Shown piece by piece: positions 52,972 to 63,815 of a stretch of DNA of 64,000 nucleotides (within the stretch, counting starts at the first letter, position 1; every line of letters begins with the position of its first letter). Where the stretch lies: assembly GCA_963676345.2 (NCBI GenBank), contig CAXXTS010000005.1, positions 372,001-436,000 of the forward strand, read 5' to 3'. Both the position numbers and the translations under genes were made by a program. The DNA is from G963665925 sp963676345 (lineage in GTDB: Bacteria; Bacillota; Clostridia; Peptostreptococcales; Acidaminobacteraceae). Under the pieces are notes generated by a model. It did not search any database. It saw only the letters and a program-made list of their open reading frames with translations, and had not been told where the DNA came from.

Positions 52972-53964
52972 ATGAGTAGATCATACTTTATTTTTAGTGG
53001 TGAAAAAATAGGGCGTAAAGACAATACCATACAAATAACCCTTCAGACAGGACAAAAGAAGTCTATTCCTGTTGAGCAGGTAAGAGACATCTACCTTTTT
53101 AGTGAAGCCACTTTAAACACGAAGCTACTACAGTTTATATCTCAAAAGAATATTTTGTTACATGTGTTTAATTATTACGGGTTTTATAGTGGAACATACT
53201 ATCCAAGAGAACATCAGGTTTCTGGAGAACTATTGATAAAACAGGTGGAAGCCTATCAAAATGAGTTTGTACGCCAAGCGATTGCCATCGGTTTTATTGA
53301 CTCAGCAGCCCATAATATTCACAGAAATATCCGTTATTACAACAGACGCGGAAGAGACTTTGACAAACAAGTGCAAGCCATTGATGCCTTAAGATCCCAT
53401 ATTTCCAGAACTAAAACCATCGAAGAGTTGATGGGGATTGAAGGTAATATACGTAGACACTACTATCAGATGTGGAATGAGATTATAACAAAGCAGTTCA
53501 CTTTTGATAAACGAGTGAAAAGGCCACCGGACACAATAATAAACACCTTGATATCCTTTGTGAACAGTTTGGTGTATACAGCCTGTTTAAGTGAAATATA
53601 TAAAACTGCCTTGAATCCTACAATTAGCTATCTTCATGCACCAGGCGTAAAGCGATTTTCTCTGTGTTTAGATTTGGCCGAAGTCTTTAAACCAATTATT
53701 GCGGATAGGATGATTTTTAAAATGATAAATAAAGGCCAAATAACAGAAAAGTCATTTGAGCGAAAAGCCAATTATCTAAAGTTAAGACCAGATGCCGTAA
53801 AAAAAATAACACAGGAGTTTGACAGCCGTTTATGTGAAACAATACAACACAAGGGGCTTGGACGAAAAGTGTCGTATCGATCTTTAATACGCATGGAGGC
53901 ATATAAATTAATCAAACACCTTGTTGAGGGCGAGGTATATCAAGGATATAAAATGGATTGGTGA
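52972..53964 (+). CDS. cas1: CRISPR integrase Cas1 (type I-B)
   Basis: A 330-residue Cas1. The metal ligands are expected in MGIEGNIRRHYYQMWNE (Glu), ISYLHAPGVKRFS (His) and LDLAEVFKPIIADR (Glu/Asp). ATG follows AGGAGTCG, 10 bp after cas4. Full length and intact. Confidence 0.95.
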   Translation: MSRSYFIFSGEKIGRKDNTIQITLQTGQKKSIPVEQVRDIYLFSEATLNTKLLQFISQKNILLHVFNYYGFYSGTYYPREHQVSGELLIKQVEAYQNEFVRQAIAIGFIDSAAHNIHRNIRYYNRRGRDFDKQVQAIDALRSHISRTKTIEELMGIEGNIRRHYYQMWNEIITKQFTFDKRVKRPPDTIINTLISFVNSLVYTACLSEIYKTALNPTISYLHAPGVKRFSLCLDLAEVFKPIIADRMIFKMINKGQITEKSFERKANYLKLRPDAVKKITQEFDSRLCETIQHKGLGRKVSYRSLIRMEAYKLIKHLVEGEVYQGYKMDW

Positions 53965-53967
53965 AAA

Positions 53968-54245
53968 ATGTATATAATATTAGTGTACGATATAAAAATG
54001 GACATAGCAGGGCCGAAAGTATTAAGAAAAACGTTTAAAACATGTAAACGTTACTTAACTCATATTCAAAATTCAGTCTTTGAGGGACATATAACCCAAG
54101 CACAGAAATATGAGTTGCAAAAAGAATTGGAAAAACTTGTTCGTAAAGACAAAGACTCTCTTATTGTTTTTACAGCGCCTTATGAAAAATACTCAAGAGA
54201 GAATTTTGGGGCATGGAAGATGATCCGGTGTCAAATATATTATAG
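53968..54245 (+). pseudogene. cas2: CRISPR adaptation subunit Cas2, one-base frameshift near the C-terminus
   Basis: The frame from ATG 53968 reads MYIILVYDIKMDIAGPKVLR and HIQNSVFEGHITQAQ, typical Cas2, to APYEK at 54189. Zero-frame translation then departs from the family and runs on to a 118-residue product ending at 54324. Moving back one base in the A run at 54185-54189 gives ILKREFWGMEDDPVSNIL and a stop at 54243, exactly the family's C-terminus and a normal 92 residues. So either one A is missing from an A6 run (mutation or base-calling error), or a -1 ribosomal slip restores the protein. Confidence 0.85.
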
Positions 54246-54324
54246 CCTGTCGATGTGTGGTGTGCAAAAAATCCCAGTAGATCGACAGACAATCAAAACA
54301 CTTGCAATTAGAGGATTTAATTGA

Positions 54325-54422
54325 TAAGGGAATTATTGTATAATGAATAAGAAGACATAATTAACTCAATCGACAGAAATAATGTGTGGACGCTAGTGTT
54401 TTCAACGCTTGTATGCCGCGGG
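54325..54422 (+). promoter_or_regulatory. CRISPR leader
   Basis: About 98 bp of AT-rich DNA from the zero-frame cas2 stop to the first repeat. TATAAT is present near 54335-54343. Because the frameshift-corrected cas2 ends at 54245, the functional leader may begin about 80 bp earlier. New spacers should enter at this side. Confidence 0.65.
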
Positions 54423-57400
54423 ATTGATAAAGCTCATATTGGAATGTAAATACGCAATTATCATCTACTGTCTGCCACTCAAAGTAAATTGATAAAGCTC
54501 ATATTGGAATGTAAATAAATGTTGATTGAACATAGTTGTGAGCTCTAGAGTTATTGATAAAGCTCATATTGGAATGTAAATTAGTACATCATTGCATATT
54601 CAGGACTTTCTATGTGTATTGATAAAGCTCATATTGGAATGTAAATAAATCTTTTGCTATTAATTTAGCTTGTTCTAAGTCATTGATAAAGCTCATATTG
54701 GAATGTAAATTTGATTAATTTGAAGTTTGCAAAATATCCAATGAATATTGATAAAGCTCATATTGGAATGTAAATTAGAGAAGAATTTACAGGAAACATT
54801 CACACAAAGTTATTGATAAAGCTCATATTGGAATGTAAATTTCCATGAAGCAAGCTACCATTCCGGCAACAGCGGGATTGATAAAGCTCATATTGGAATG
54901 TAAATTACGGAAATAAAGCTCAGTTTCAAATGATGTATCGCGATTGATAAAGCTCATATTGGAATGTAAATTGTTTTTAAGAAACTTTTCGCGTTTTGCC
55001 GGATCGTCATTGATAAAGCTCATATTGGAATGTAAATCTGTGTTATCTCAGTAATCTGGTGATTGTCAATATAATTGATAAAGCTCATATTGGAATGTAA
55101 ATATACAAATTACTTCTTTATCATAACGATGTTGAGCAATTGATAAAGCTCATATTGGAATGTAAATTTTGACTATAATCCGATACTAGAATACTGGGAA
55201 GAATTGATAAAGCTCATATTGGAATGTAAATTTCTCAAAACCGCAGTATCAGCAATGACAGTAAATATTGATAAAGCTCATATTGGAATGTAAATGTCGC
55301 TCACGCACTTCTCTAGGCATGTTGTACCGCAATTGATAAAGCTCATATTGGAATGTAAATGACAACTCTATACTTGATATAGATGGAGAATTATCAAATT
55401 GATAAAGCTCATATTGGAATGTAAATGAATTGTTGTGCTACCCAGCACGAAGCGTAATTATGATTGATAAAGCTCATATTGGAATGTAAATTCAATAGAA
55501 GAAGTCATTGCAAGCCCGGCCAAAGCGATTGATAAAGCTCATATTGGAATGTAAATTTTCCTTAAAGTCTTCAAATCCATATACATCACCTATTGATAAA
55601 GCTCATATTGGAATGTAAATTTTATTGTATACCCCCCTTTCAATTTCCGGTTTCGGATTGATAAAGCTCATATTGGAATGTAAATACAGAAATCAAATAC
55701 GAACCATACAACTCCCACTCACATTGATAAAGCTCATATTGGAATGTAAATTAATTACTACAAGCAGAAGTGGCAGCCTTTGATGGATTGATAAAGCTCA
55801 TATTGGAATGTAAATTCAGAAATGAGGGGATTTCTTTTTACGTATTGACAATTGATAAAGCTCATATTGGAATGTAAATTAAGTCAACATCATATGATTG
55901 TTCCTTCGCATACTCAATTGATAAAGCTCATATTGGAATGTAAATTCTTCACCCTGCGGAAAATGTGCCTTGACCCTTTTCAATTGATAAAGCTCATATT
56001 GGAATGTAAATGTATTCGCTTCATTCACGACAGCTAAAGTTGTGTAAGATTGATAAAGCTCATATTGGAATGTAAATATAATTCTAGCTTTCGTAAGAGA
56101 GTTGGTTAAACCAATTGATAAAGCTCATATTGGAATGTAAATTTGCGTTACCTAAGATGATCTCACGTTCACTTTCAGATTGATAAAGCTCATATTGGAA
56201 TGTAAATGCAGCTTGTATTGTTGAGTATGTTTTCTTCCGATCCGATTGATAAAGCTCATATTGGAATGTAAATATTATTTATCAAAATACGCCAAGTTTG
56301 GGCTTAGATAATTGATAAAGCTCATATTGGAATGTAAATTATAATATAAAGAATCTATATTATGATTAAATTTTGATTGATAAAGCTCATATTGGAATGT
56401 AAATTTGTTTAAAATCAGATTCCGGCTCGGGATTAGGGTATTGATAAAGCTCATATTGGAATATAAATGATTTCAGGCGTACCCGATACAGCATGTTTTG
56501 CTAATTGATAAAGCTCATATTGGAATGTAAATGCTATTTTATCAATTAGATTTACAATGCAACCGAAATTGATAAAGCTCATATTGGAATGTAAATTGTA
56601 AAGGAAATGCGTTAGGATTTAAATTAAATCATTGATAAAGCTCATATTGGAATGTAAATTAGATTTTTAATGATTTTCCATATGAATTCAAAATTGATTG
56701 ATAAAGCTCATATTGGAATGTAAATTACGGAAACAAAGCTCAGTTTCAAATGATGTATCGATTGATAAAGCTCATATTGGAATGTAAATGCCAGTAGAGT
56801 ATTTAATCCAAGACTCGTGTATGGATTGATAAAGCTCATATTGGAATGTAAATCAGCCCACAACTCAGCGTTGTTGTACTTTTCTCCGATTGATAAAGCT
56901 CATATTGGAATGTAAATTGGAAAATCAATACAGTTATACGTTGCCTATACCGCATTGATAAAGCTCATATTGGAATGTAAATTCAAGATAACTCCCGGTA
57001 TGCTCTTCAACAACATTCATTGATAAAGCTCATATTGGAATGTAAATTAGACCAAATTCCGACAAGTCGTTTGATCTCTTCTGATTGATAAAGCTCATAT
57101 TGGAATGTAAATCCGTATATCCTCCTGGTGCTTGTGCAGCTCTTGTCAAATTGATAAAGCTCATATTGGAATGTAAATCAGTCCAAGTGATAATGAAATC
57201 GCTGCCTTTTTTAATTGATAAAGCTCATATTGGAATGTAAATGATATGAGAATCACTGGGACTGCATCTTGAGTGCCAATTGATAAAGCTCATATTGGAA
57301 TGTAAATACAGGTAAAGAAGTAAATGTACTTGACCCGATGGAGATTGATAAAGCTCATATTGGAATGTAAATTATCTCAGGAGTTCCAGAAACAGCATGT

Positions 57401-58279
57401 TTAGCAATATTGATAAAGCTCATATTGGAATGTAAATACTTAGATGGTAATTTTTCTTTTTTAACAATCACACATTGATAAAGCTCATATTGGAATGTAA
57501 ATGATGGTAAGGCTTATGTGACGCAGTTGAGTGGTATTTATTGATAAAGCTCATATTGGAATGTAAATCCCGTCGTGGGTGCGACTAATCCTAAAATCTG
57601 CCCTATTGATAAAGCTCATATTGGAATGTAAATTATAATCACGTCAAATGCTCTACCTTGGTACTTTTTATTGATAAAGCTCATATTGGAATGTAAATAT
57701 GTTTTAAATGCATAGATACTGAAGAATGTAAAAATTGATAAAGCTCATATTGGAATGTAAATTTTGGATGGATTGTATTAGGGATAACTGCAATTATTAT
57801 TGATAAAGCTCATATTGGAATGTAAATATTGGATTGTAATGTTGTTAGTTGGTTTAGGTATTATTGATAAAGCTCATATTGGAATGTAAATAAATAAGGC
57901 AGTACACGACTATTAACTAGGCCTATGTATTGATAAAGCTCATATTGGAATGTAAATGAGGATGAAGGATATATTAAAATGGGTCAATTGTTTCATTGAT
58001 AAAGCTCATATTGGAATGTAAATTTATTAATCATCCCTTTCTAATATCTCAGGATTTTATTGATAAAGCTCATATTGGAATGTAAATATTGCAGAGAGTG
58101 ATATGAAATCGATACACAAGCTTATTGATAAAGCTCATATTGGAATGTAAATATGCCTTTAAATAGTCTAGATGGAGAGCGTATGCATTGATAAAGCTCA
58201 TATTGGAATGTAAATTACAACAGTAGATCCGCCAGAATTAATCTATTATAATTGATAAAGCTCATATTGGAATGTAAAT
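54423..58279 (+). CRISPR. Type I-B CRISPR array, 60 repeats and 59 spacers
   Basis: By manual count there are 60 copies of a 29-bp repeat that begins ATTGATAAAGCTC and ends GGAATGTAAAT, spaced every 64-66 bp, giving spacers of about 35-37 bp. Repeats are identical except number 32 (56440-56468), with G to A at 56463; the last repeat is intact. Orientation follows the cas operon, with the leader at the 54.4-kb end. Spacers 8 (54906-54942) and 36 (56726-56760) are nearly identical, and spacers 32 and 46 are homologous. A long, undegraded array implies sustained activity. Confidence 0.98.
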
Positions 58280-58364
58280 CTATCAACTTACAGCTCCAAT
58301 CATTCATTTTTACGCCATTAACTAATCCGTTTAATAGTTATCATTTTGTACAATATTAAAAATA

Positions 58365-58396
58365 GAATGACCTTATCATATATAGATAAAATCATT
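58365..58396 (+). terminator. Weak hairpin downstream of the CRISPR array
   Basis: GAATGA..TTATC and GATAA..TCATTC pair imperfectly and are followed by CATTTTGTC. It may end the pre-crRNA. The rest of 58280-58536 shows no gene. Confidence 0.4.
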
Positions 58397-58536
58397 CCAT
58401 TTTGTCAAAATAGTGTTAGAAATTCTCAACAAGGTAGATATCAAAATTAATATCACTATTTCTATTTGATTTCGACTTCAGCGTCTTCAAGTAAACTTGC
58501 CAATATAGGACGTTTTTAATTATCTAATTCATCCCC

Positions 58537-59988
58537 TTACTCTCCCCAAAACAATTTAATGGTCTCTTCATCATTTTTCCGACCTACTACAGCCCCAATC
58601 ACAAAGGCGATCAAGGCAACTGCTAGAGTCGGCACAATCTGGTGCATTCCAAATGGTTTTACGCTGTATATGGTAAAAATGAAGAATGACGCAAGCCCAG
58701 TAATGATGGACATAATGGCGCCGTCCGCATTGGCCTTTTTCCAGTATAGCCCGAGGATTGTAGGCCACAAGAAGGCAGCTTCAAGACCACCAAATGCAAA
58801 GAGGTTTATCCATACGATAATAGATGGGGGCTTGATTGCAAAAAGAAATACAATGAGGCCGATGACCGCTGTCGTAATAAAACTGATTTTGTTAAGGTGT
58901 TTTTCTTCAATATTGCCCTTTCCATAATTCAAATACAGGTCCTTTATAATTGAAGCAGATGCAAGAATCAGCATAGAGTCAACGGTTGACATGATGGCTG
59001 CAAGGGGTCCTGCAATGAATATGCCTGCGAGAACAGGGGGCAATACTTTTACAGTAATACCAGGGATTGCGCCATCGCCAGCCAGACCAGGTACAACATA
59101 GGCCCCTAAAGCCCCAACAAGGTGCATGCCAAGCATTAAGAATCCAACCACAATAGTACCAATAACCATGGCTCTATGAAGGGACTTAGAATCTTTAAAG
59201 CCCATGCACCGCACAGTCGTTTGTGGGAGTCCAAGAACTGCGAATCCAACGAGCACCCAGAAAGACAGTATAAATGGAATTGGAATTTTTCCACCCGCTG
59301 TTGGGGTCAGTGCACTTGGGTTTGTTTCAATCATCTTAGCTGTAATGGCCTCCATGCCACCGCCTGCACTTATAATAGCAATAAGGAGGCATGTGGTTGC
59401 AAGCACCATGACAACGCCTTGAATGGCGTCGGTAATGGCAACGGCTTTAAAGCCACCAATAGTTGTATATATGATCACGGCAATGCCGAAAATGACAAGA
59501 CCCATGACATAGGAGTAACCCGTAACTGCTTCAAATAATTTAGCACCGCCAATAAACTGCGCCACCATGGCCGCCGCAAAGAAAATAATCATGGCTATGG
59601 ATGTGGATACAACGATGAACGTATTGTTATATCTGGCTTTCAAGTAGTCGGTTACAGTAACTGCACCGATTTTCCTGGATATAATGGCGAATTTCTTGCC
59701 GAGCACGCCTAGTGTTAGAAAAGCGGTTGGAACCTGAATCATGGCTAGAAGAATCCAGCCATAGCCCAGCGAATAGGCAACGCCAGGGCCGCCAACGAAA
59801 CTACTTGCACTTGAATAGGTGGCAATGAGTGTCATAGCAAGAACAAAGCCACCCATTGATCTGCCGCCGATGAAGTATTCTTCCATAAAACTGCCACTGC
59901 CAGAGGACAGTCTATTGGTGTAAATTGCAATACCGAACATGAGTGCTAGGTATACAATCATTGGAATTAATATCATTGCGTTACCCAT
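58537..59988 (-). CDS. panF: Sodium/pantothenate symporter family protein
   Basis: A 483-residue sodium:solute symporter with about 12-13 hydrophobic segments. Features matching PanF are FIGGRSMGGFVLAMTLIATY, SSASSFVGGPGVAYSLGYGW and GFKAVAITDAIQGVVMVLAT. The small YhdT-like gene directly upstream strengthens the assignment, since yhdT and panF are neighbours in many bacteria. Substrate is inferred, not proven. ATG follows GAGGCATAGCT. Confidence 0.85.
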   Translation of the reverse strand: MGNAMILIPMIVYLALMFGIAIYTNRLSSGSGSFMEEYFIGGRSMGGFVLAMTLIATYSSASSFVGGPGVAYSLGYGWILLAMIQVPTAFLTLGVLGKKFAIISRKIGAVTVTDYLKARYNNTFIVVSTSIAMIIFFAAAMVAQFIGGAKLFEAVTGYSYVMGLVIFGIAVIIYTTIGGFKAVAITDAIQGVVMVLATTCLLIAIISAGGGMEAITAKMIETNPSALTPTAGGKIPIPFILSFWVLVGFAVLGLPQTTVRCMGFKDSKSLHRAMVIGTIVVGFLMLGMHLVGALGAYVVPGLAGDGAIPGITVKVLPPVLAGIFIAGPLAAIMSTVDSMLILASASIIKDLYLNYGKGNIEEKHLNKISFITTAVIGLIVFLFAIKPPSIIVWINLFAFGGLEAAFLWPTILGLYWKKANADGAIMSIITGLASFFIFTIYSVKPFGMHQIVPTLAVALIAFVIGAVVGRKNDEETIKLFWGE

Positions 59989-59990
59989 AG

Positions 59991-60257
59991 CTATGCCTCC
60001 TCTTTACTGTCTTCAAAATCAATATCCTTGAAGTATTTCTTAACCACAAATGCAAGGAGAGATGAAATCATCACATATCCCAGTATGCAGCTGTAGAAGA
60101 ACCATGATGGGAAACCCAGTATATATTTATACTCTGAGACATCCTTGAGGCCAATTCCATAGGCAAATACAAACCACCATATGAAAAAGAATATATACAG
60201 TCCGACGGTTATTTTCGCCTCTTTGTTAATTTGCCTGTTTTTCTCTTTGAAATTCAT
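59991..60257 (-). CDS. YhdT-like DUF997 membrane protein
   Basis: An 88-residue protein with two hydrophobic segments (about 21-40 and 50-72) and the family features FFFIWWFVFAYG and FPSWFFYSCILGYV. ATG 60257 follows TGAGGAG; it ends two bases before the panF start. Such proteins accompany PanF symporters and are probably an accessory subunit. Confidence 0.82.
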   Translation of the reverse strand: MNFKEKNRQINKEAKITVGLYIFFFIWWFVFAYGIGLKDVSEYKYILGFPSWFFYSCILGYVMISSLLAFVVKKYFKDIDFEDSKEEA

Positions 60258-60930
60258 ATTTTCACTCCTCAACTTGTAAAAATAAGGCAATAAAAAAGAT
60301 GTAGATATAGACTTATACGGTCCACTACACCTGCTCTGTTAAACATGAAATTCCCTGCTAATGGATGATCGAGTTTATCATATTTTTTACAGTGTACCGT
60401 TAGTATACAGTCACAAAAAATACCAAATGAACAATAAACGAATTGATCAATTAATGAATTAGATTTTTATAATCATGTGTGCCTGTCTTCGTCTTAAGCT
60501 CAAAGCAGGCTCATTTTTCATTTTTGTGTTTCAGCAGGTATGACTCTTGAAAGATATCATCCAAGGGTATGATACCACAGGTCTTGGTATGAATCAATGC
60601 GTCCTGTAAACATTTGACATAATTTGTTCTTTTGTAGTGTGACCGGTAGCAATTTCTGAGTACTCGTTTTTTTTATTTATAAAGATGACAATGGAGGGTA
60701 TACAGGCGATTGTTTTCCAAAATCAATGTGTATCACTTCTATGACCTACTTCTTATGCTATAATATAGTAAATTTTTTATGCCTTCTAGTTTTGCCGTGC
60801 AGACTATTTGGCCAATTAAAGAAGCTATTTTAGATAAGCTTTTTAGATAAGAAATTCAGAAAAAGCTATTTAGAATTTATAAAACGGTTTGAATCAACCG
60901 AGGTGTAGCCAGTTTATAAGGAGACCGAAT
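60258..60930. other. Intergenic region between divergent genes
   Basis: About 670 bp, AT-rich. I see an imperfect GCCTG..CAGGC hairpin near 60483-60513 followed by ATTTTTC, and a TATAAT at about 60761-60766 that may belong to the promoter of the dehydrogenase. No supportable gene or RNA. Confidence 0.4.
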
Positions 60931-61878
60931 ATGAAAATTGTCATTCTTGATCAAAACACATTAGAGGACTTGTCATGGGAAAGTTTGCACAAACTTGGGG
61001 ATGTAACCATCTATATGGATACGCCTGATGAATGCATTGAAGAAAGAACGATAGAGGCAGATATTGTTATTACCAATAAAACGGTCATAAATAGAGCGGT
61101 TATTGAGGCCGCTAAGAATCTCAAGTACATTGGCGTGACTGCAACGGGGTATAATATTGTGGATACCCAGGCGGCAAGTGAACGTGGTGTTGTCGTGACA
61201 AATGTGCCAGCCTATGGCACCGATGCCGTGGCGCAGTATGTTATGGCTGCAATCCTATTTCATTCAAACAGAATTGATTTACATAGTGAAAGTGTGAAAA
61301 ATGGGGACTGGATGAAAAACGGCAATTTCTCATACTGGCTCAGACCACTAGTAGAAGTAGCCGGAAAGACGGTTGGCATTATTGGATTTGGCAAAATCGG
61401 CTACCGTGTCATGGAGCTTTGCAGAGCCTTTAATATGAATATACTTGTCTATAATAGGTCAAAAAAGGAAAGAGAAGATGGATTCAAATACAGTAGTCTG
61501 AATGAAATTTACGAGAAGTCAGACTATATATCTATGCACCTGCCCCTTACTGCAGAGACTGAGAAAATAATCAATGAAGAAGCACTGTTGAAAATGAAAG
61601 AAAATGCTGTGTTTATAAACTCATCAAGAGGCGGACTTGTAGATGAAGAGGCCCTTATCCGGGTGCTTGAATCAGGACATCTGGCTATGGCTATTTTAGA
61701 TGCGGTTTCTGAAGAACCCATTAAGGATGAGAATAAACTGCTGGGGATTGATCGGTGCATTATAACACCGCATTATGCTTGGGCGCCTACTGAAACAAGA
61801 CAAAGGCTTGTAACGACCGTTATCCAAAATATTAAAGCCTTTATTGAAGGCGACATTCAAAATCAGGTGAATGGATAA
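60931..61878 (+). CDS. D-2-hydroxyacid dehydrogenase (glycerate dehydrogenase-like)
   Basis: A 315-residue NAD(P)-dependent oxidoreductase. The Rossmann fingerprint is VGIIGFGKIGYRVMEL, the active-site arginine lies in FINSSRGGLVDEEAL, the glutamate in DAVSEEPI and the histidine in ITPHYAWAP. The phrase ATGYNIVDTQAASERGVVVT resembles hydroxypyruvate reductases. ATG 60931 follows TAAGGAG; the frame start at 60889 has no ribosome site. Confidence 0.87.
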   Translation: MKIVILDQNTLEDLSWESLHKLGDVTIYMDTPDECIEERTIEADIVITNKTVINRAVIEAAKNLKYIGVTATGYNIVDTQAASERGVVVTNVPAYGTDAVAQYVMAAILFHSNRIDLHSESVKNGDWMKNGNFSYWLRPLVEVAGKTVGIIGFGKIGYRVMELCRAFNMNILVYNRSKKEREDGFKYSSLNEIYEKSDYISMHLPLTAETEKIINEEALLKMKENAVFINSSRGGLVDEEALIRVLESGHLAMAILDAVSEEPIKDENKLLGIDRCIITPHYAWAPTETRQRLVTTVIQNIKAFIEGDIQNQVNG

Positions 61879-61969
61879 TTCAATGTAAAATAAGCCGAGC
61901 CTGCAATGTGTCTGCACAAACTATCTGGTTACATGCAGTCGGTTTCAAGAAGCGCATCAAACACATAAA

Positions 61970-62005
61970 AAAAGGAACCCAGTTTAAATAATGGGTTCTT
62001 TTTTG
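61970..62005 (+). terminator. Rho-independent terminator
   Basis: AAAAGGAACCCA/TGGGTTCTTTTTT stem with a 10-base loop and flanking A and T runs; usable in both directions between convergent genes. Confidence 0.88.
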
Positions 62006-62081
62006 TATCGGTCATGAACGTATCATCAAAAAAGTTCAGGTGAATAGGCTTATGAAATTTGGTTCAAAAAAGAGTGGACTG

Positions 62082-63431
62082 TTACAACAAATCATCCAGG
62101 CCATTGATTTTAGCTTGTTCATGGTCTCCAATAGGAACAACAATACACCGCTGTCCGTTAATCAGCTCGGTCTTAATGGTATGGAGTTTTTCAGGTTTAA
62201 CATGTAGGACGACATCATAGTTCTGTGTCTCTTCATTTTCCTGGGGTGTATTTGTAGCGTATTCAGCTTCAAGAGCCTTATCTTCGTTTTCATCTGCTTC
62301 TAGGGGTGTGTCACTTGTATCGGTGTCTTGGATTTCTTCAACAGATACAGCGGATTGTTCCACTATTTCAAGTTTAGATTCCAGTTCTTCAATCTGCGAT
62401 ATGAGTGCCCGCTCTTTTTTCTTTTGAGCATTTTTTTTAACCAGCTTTGTGTCGACTAAATGCTCTGCAAGCGGAGGCTCTTCACCGAACTTATCGGCAT
62501 AAGTTTTTTCGATTTGAACTGTAATTTCTTCAGAAACACCACTGTCTATAAGCAAGTTTTTAACCTTCTCTTTCGAGAGGACAATGGGTTCTGGCTCAGT
62601 GTCTTCATAAATGTCCTTGTGATCCTCAATCAGGGTGTTTAGGTTCTCCTGAACGTCAGCAAAAACTTTTTCAGAAATGGCTTCATCTGTACTTACTGAA
62701 TTTTTTATGATGTCTTCAAAGGTTTCTAATTGGTTTGTCGCTGTTTGTTTTGGCAAACATCCGAGTGTGTTTTCCATGAGTTCGGCATGGGGGTCTTTTG
62801 TATTTCTTGTATAGTACATAATGGTATCAACATCTGAACCGCGGTCAATAAAACCTGGGTATGTGAAGCCAACTGAAGGCGCCTCGACTATCCAGTCTCT
62901 AATTCTAGACTTAATTTTGTTTTCTGTATCAAAGTATCCCAGTCCTGCCTTCGATAAGGAGACAGGGCAAATTGCACAAATGACATACTCATAGACTTCT
63001 TCAGACTCGTCGAGTTTGCGGTTGTCAGAAGTCTTAATCATCACATCATAGACATCATGAAAAAGGAGAATTAAATAGTTTCCAGAGTGTGTATATGCAT
63101 CAACGACGCTCTCATAAAAATGGGTTAGGATAGCATCTTCTTTTAAACCACTTTTTGCAAGCATCATTAAAAGCTGCTGTTTTTCGTTAGTTGTTGTGGT
63201 GTTTTGAGGGAAGTTCAACTCTAAAAGATTATTCCCTATTTTGCCTGAAAGTGTTTTTTTGGCTATTTCTAAGTATTTAAAGAGTTCGTCGTCTGGCAAA
63301 TTCAAAAAGGTTTCTTTGAATTTTAGAAGGATTTCCTTCTCGCTATTTACATAACATCCGGACACTTTTGTGAATGTACACTGTTCTTTTTTAAATCTTC
63401 TTTTTAGTTCCAATATATCTTTTCTATTCAT
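62082..63431 (-). CDS. DUF4317 family protein
   Basis: A 449-residue soluble protein matching the Firmicutes DUF4317 family: MNRKDILELKRRFKKEQCTF, YVNSEKEILLKFKETFLNLP and LLLFHDVYDVMIKTSDN. The C-terminal third is acidic and coiled-coil-like (about residues 330-410). Function unknown. Monocistronic. Confidence 0.82.
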   Translation of the reverse strand: MNRKDILELKRRFKKEQCTFTKVSGCYVNSEKEILLKFKETFLNLPDDELFKYLEIAKKTLSGKIGNNLLELNFPQNTTTTNEKQQLLMMLAKSGLKEDAILTHFYESVVDAYTHSGNYLILLFHDVYDVMIKTSDNRKLDESEEVYEYVICAICPVSLSKAGLGYFDTENKIKSRIRDWIVEAPSVGFTYPGFIDRGSDVDTIMYYTRNTKDPHAELMENTLGCLPKQTATNQLETFEDIIKNSVSTDEAISEKVFADVQENLNTLIEDHKDIYEDTEPEPIVLSKEKVKNLLIDSGVSEEITVQIEKTYADKFGEEPPLAEHLVDTKLVKKNAQKKKERALISQIEELESKLEIVEQSAVSVEEIQDTDTSDTPLEADENEDKALEAEYATNTPQENEETQNYDVVLHVKPEKLHTIKTELINGQRCIVVPIGDHEQAKINGLDDLL

Positions 63432-63783
63432 AGGGCCTCACCAATCTTTAAGCTGAATGACAATAGCATTCTTTCTTGATAGACTATGTCTTTTGGACAT
63501 TTTGTTCTTTCGAAAATACGTGCATTTCATATGAATACATCATGAAAAGCCGGCTTCAGTAACAATATCTTAAGTATAGCGTTTCAAATAAATTTATCAA
63601 TATTAAAAGTGGCATGTCCACTACTGGAAGTGTCATTATTTAAGCTTAGCGGGTAAAAGGCTCTTATGACTTGTTTGTCAGGCATCTTACTTGAAGGGGT
63701 ACTCTCATAATTTCTATGAACAATGACAGCGAGAATCTATTTTTTCTACTGTGAAAATATGATAAAATAAATTTGAAGAAAAC
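63432..63783 (+). other. Intergenic region with promoter of the Y-family polymerase
   Basis: About 350 bp between divergent genes. TATGATAAAAT at 63758-63768 is a likely -10 region for the gene at 63816. No other feature recognised. Confidence 0.4.
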
Positions 63784-63797
63784 CGAACTGGTGTTTG
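63784..63797 (+). promoter_or_regulatory. Probable LexA (SOS) box
   Basis: CGAACTGGTGTTTG matches the Gram-positive SOS box CGAAC-N4-GTTYG/C at most positions. It lies between the -10 region and the start codon of a Y-family polymerase, a classical SOS gene. Confidence 0.6.
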
Positions 63798-63815
63798 ATA
63801 GATGTGGGTGAGCGA

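Noticed and set aside
54185..54189. Programmed -1 frameshifting as the explanation for cas2
   Set aside because: Not excluded, but the site lacks a full X-XXY-YYZ heptamer and an evident stimulatory structure, so a missing A is the simpler reading.
54823..56037. Short reading frames inside the CRISPR array
   Set aside because: They consist of repeat and spacer sequence and repeat the same residues from the direct repeats.
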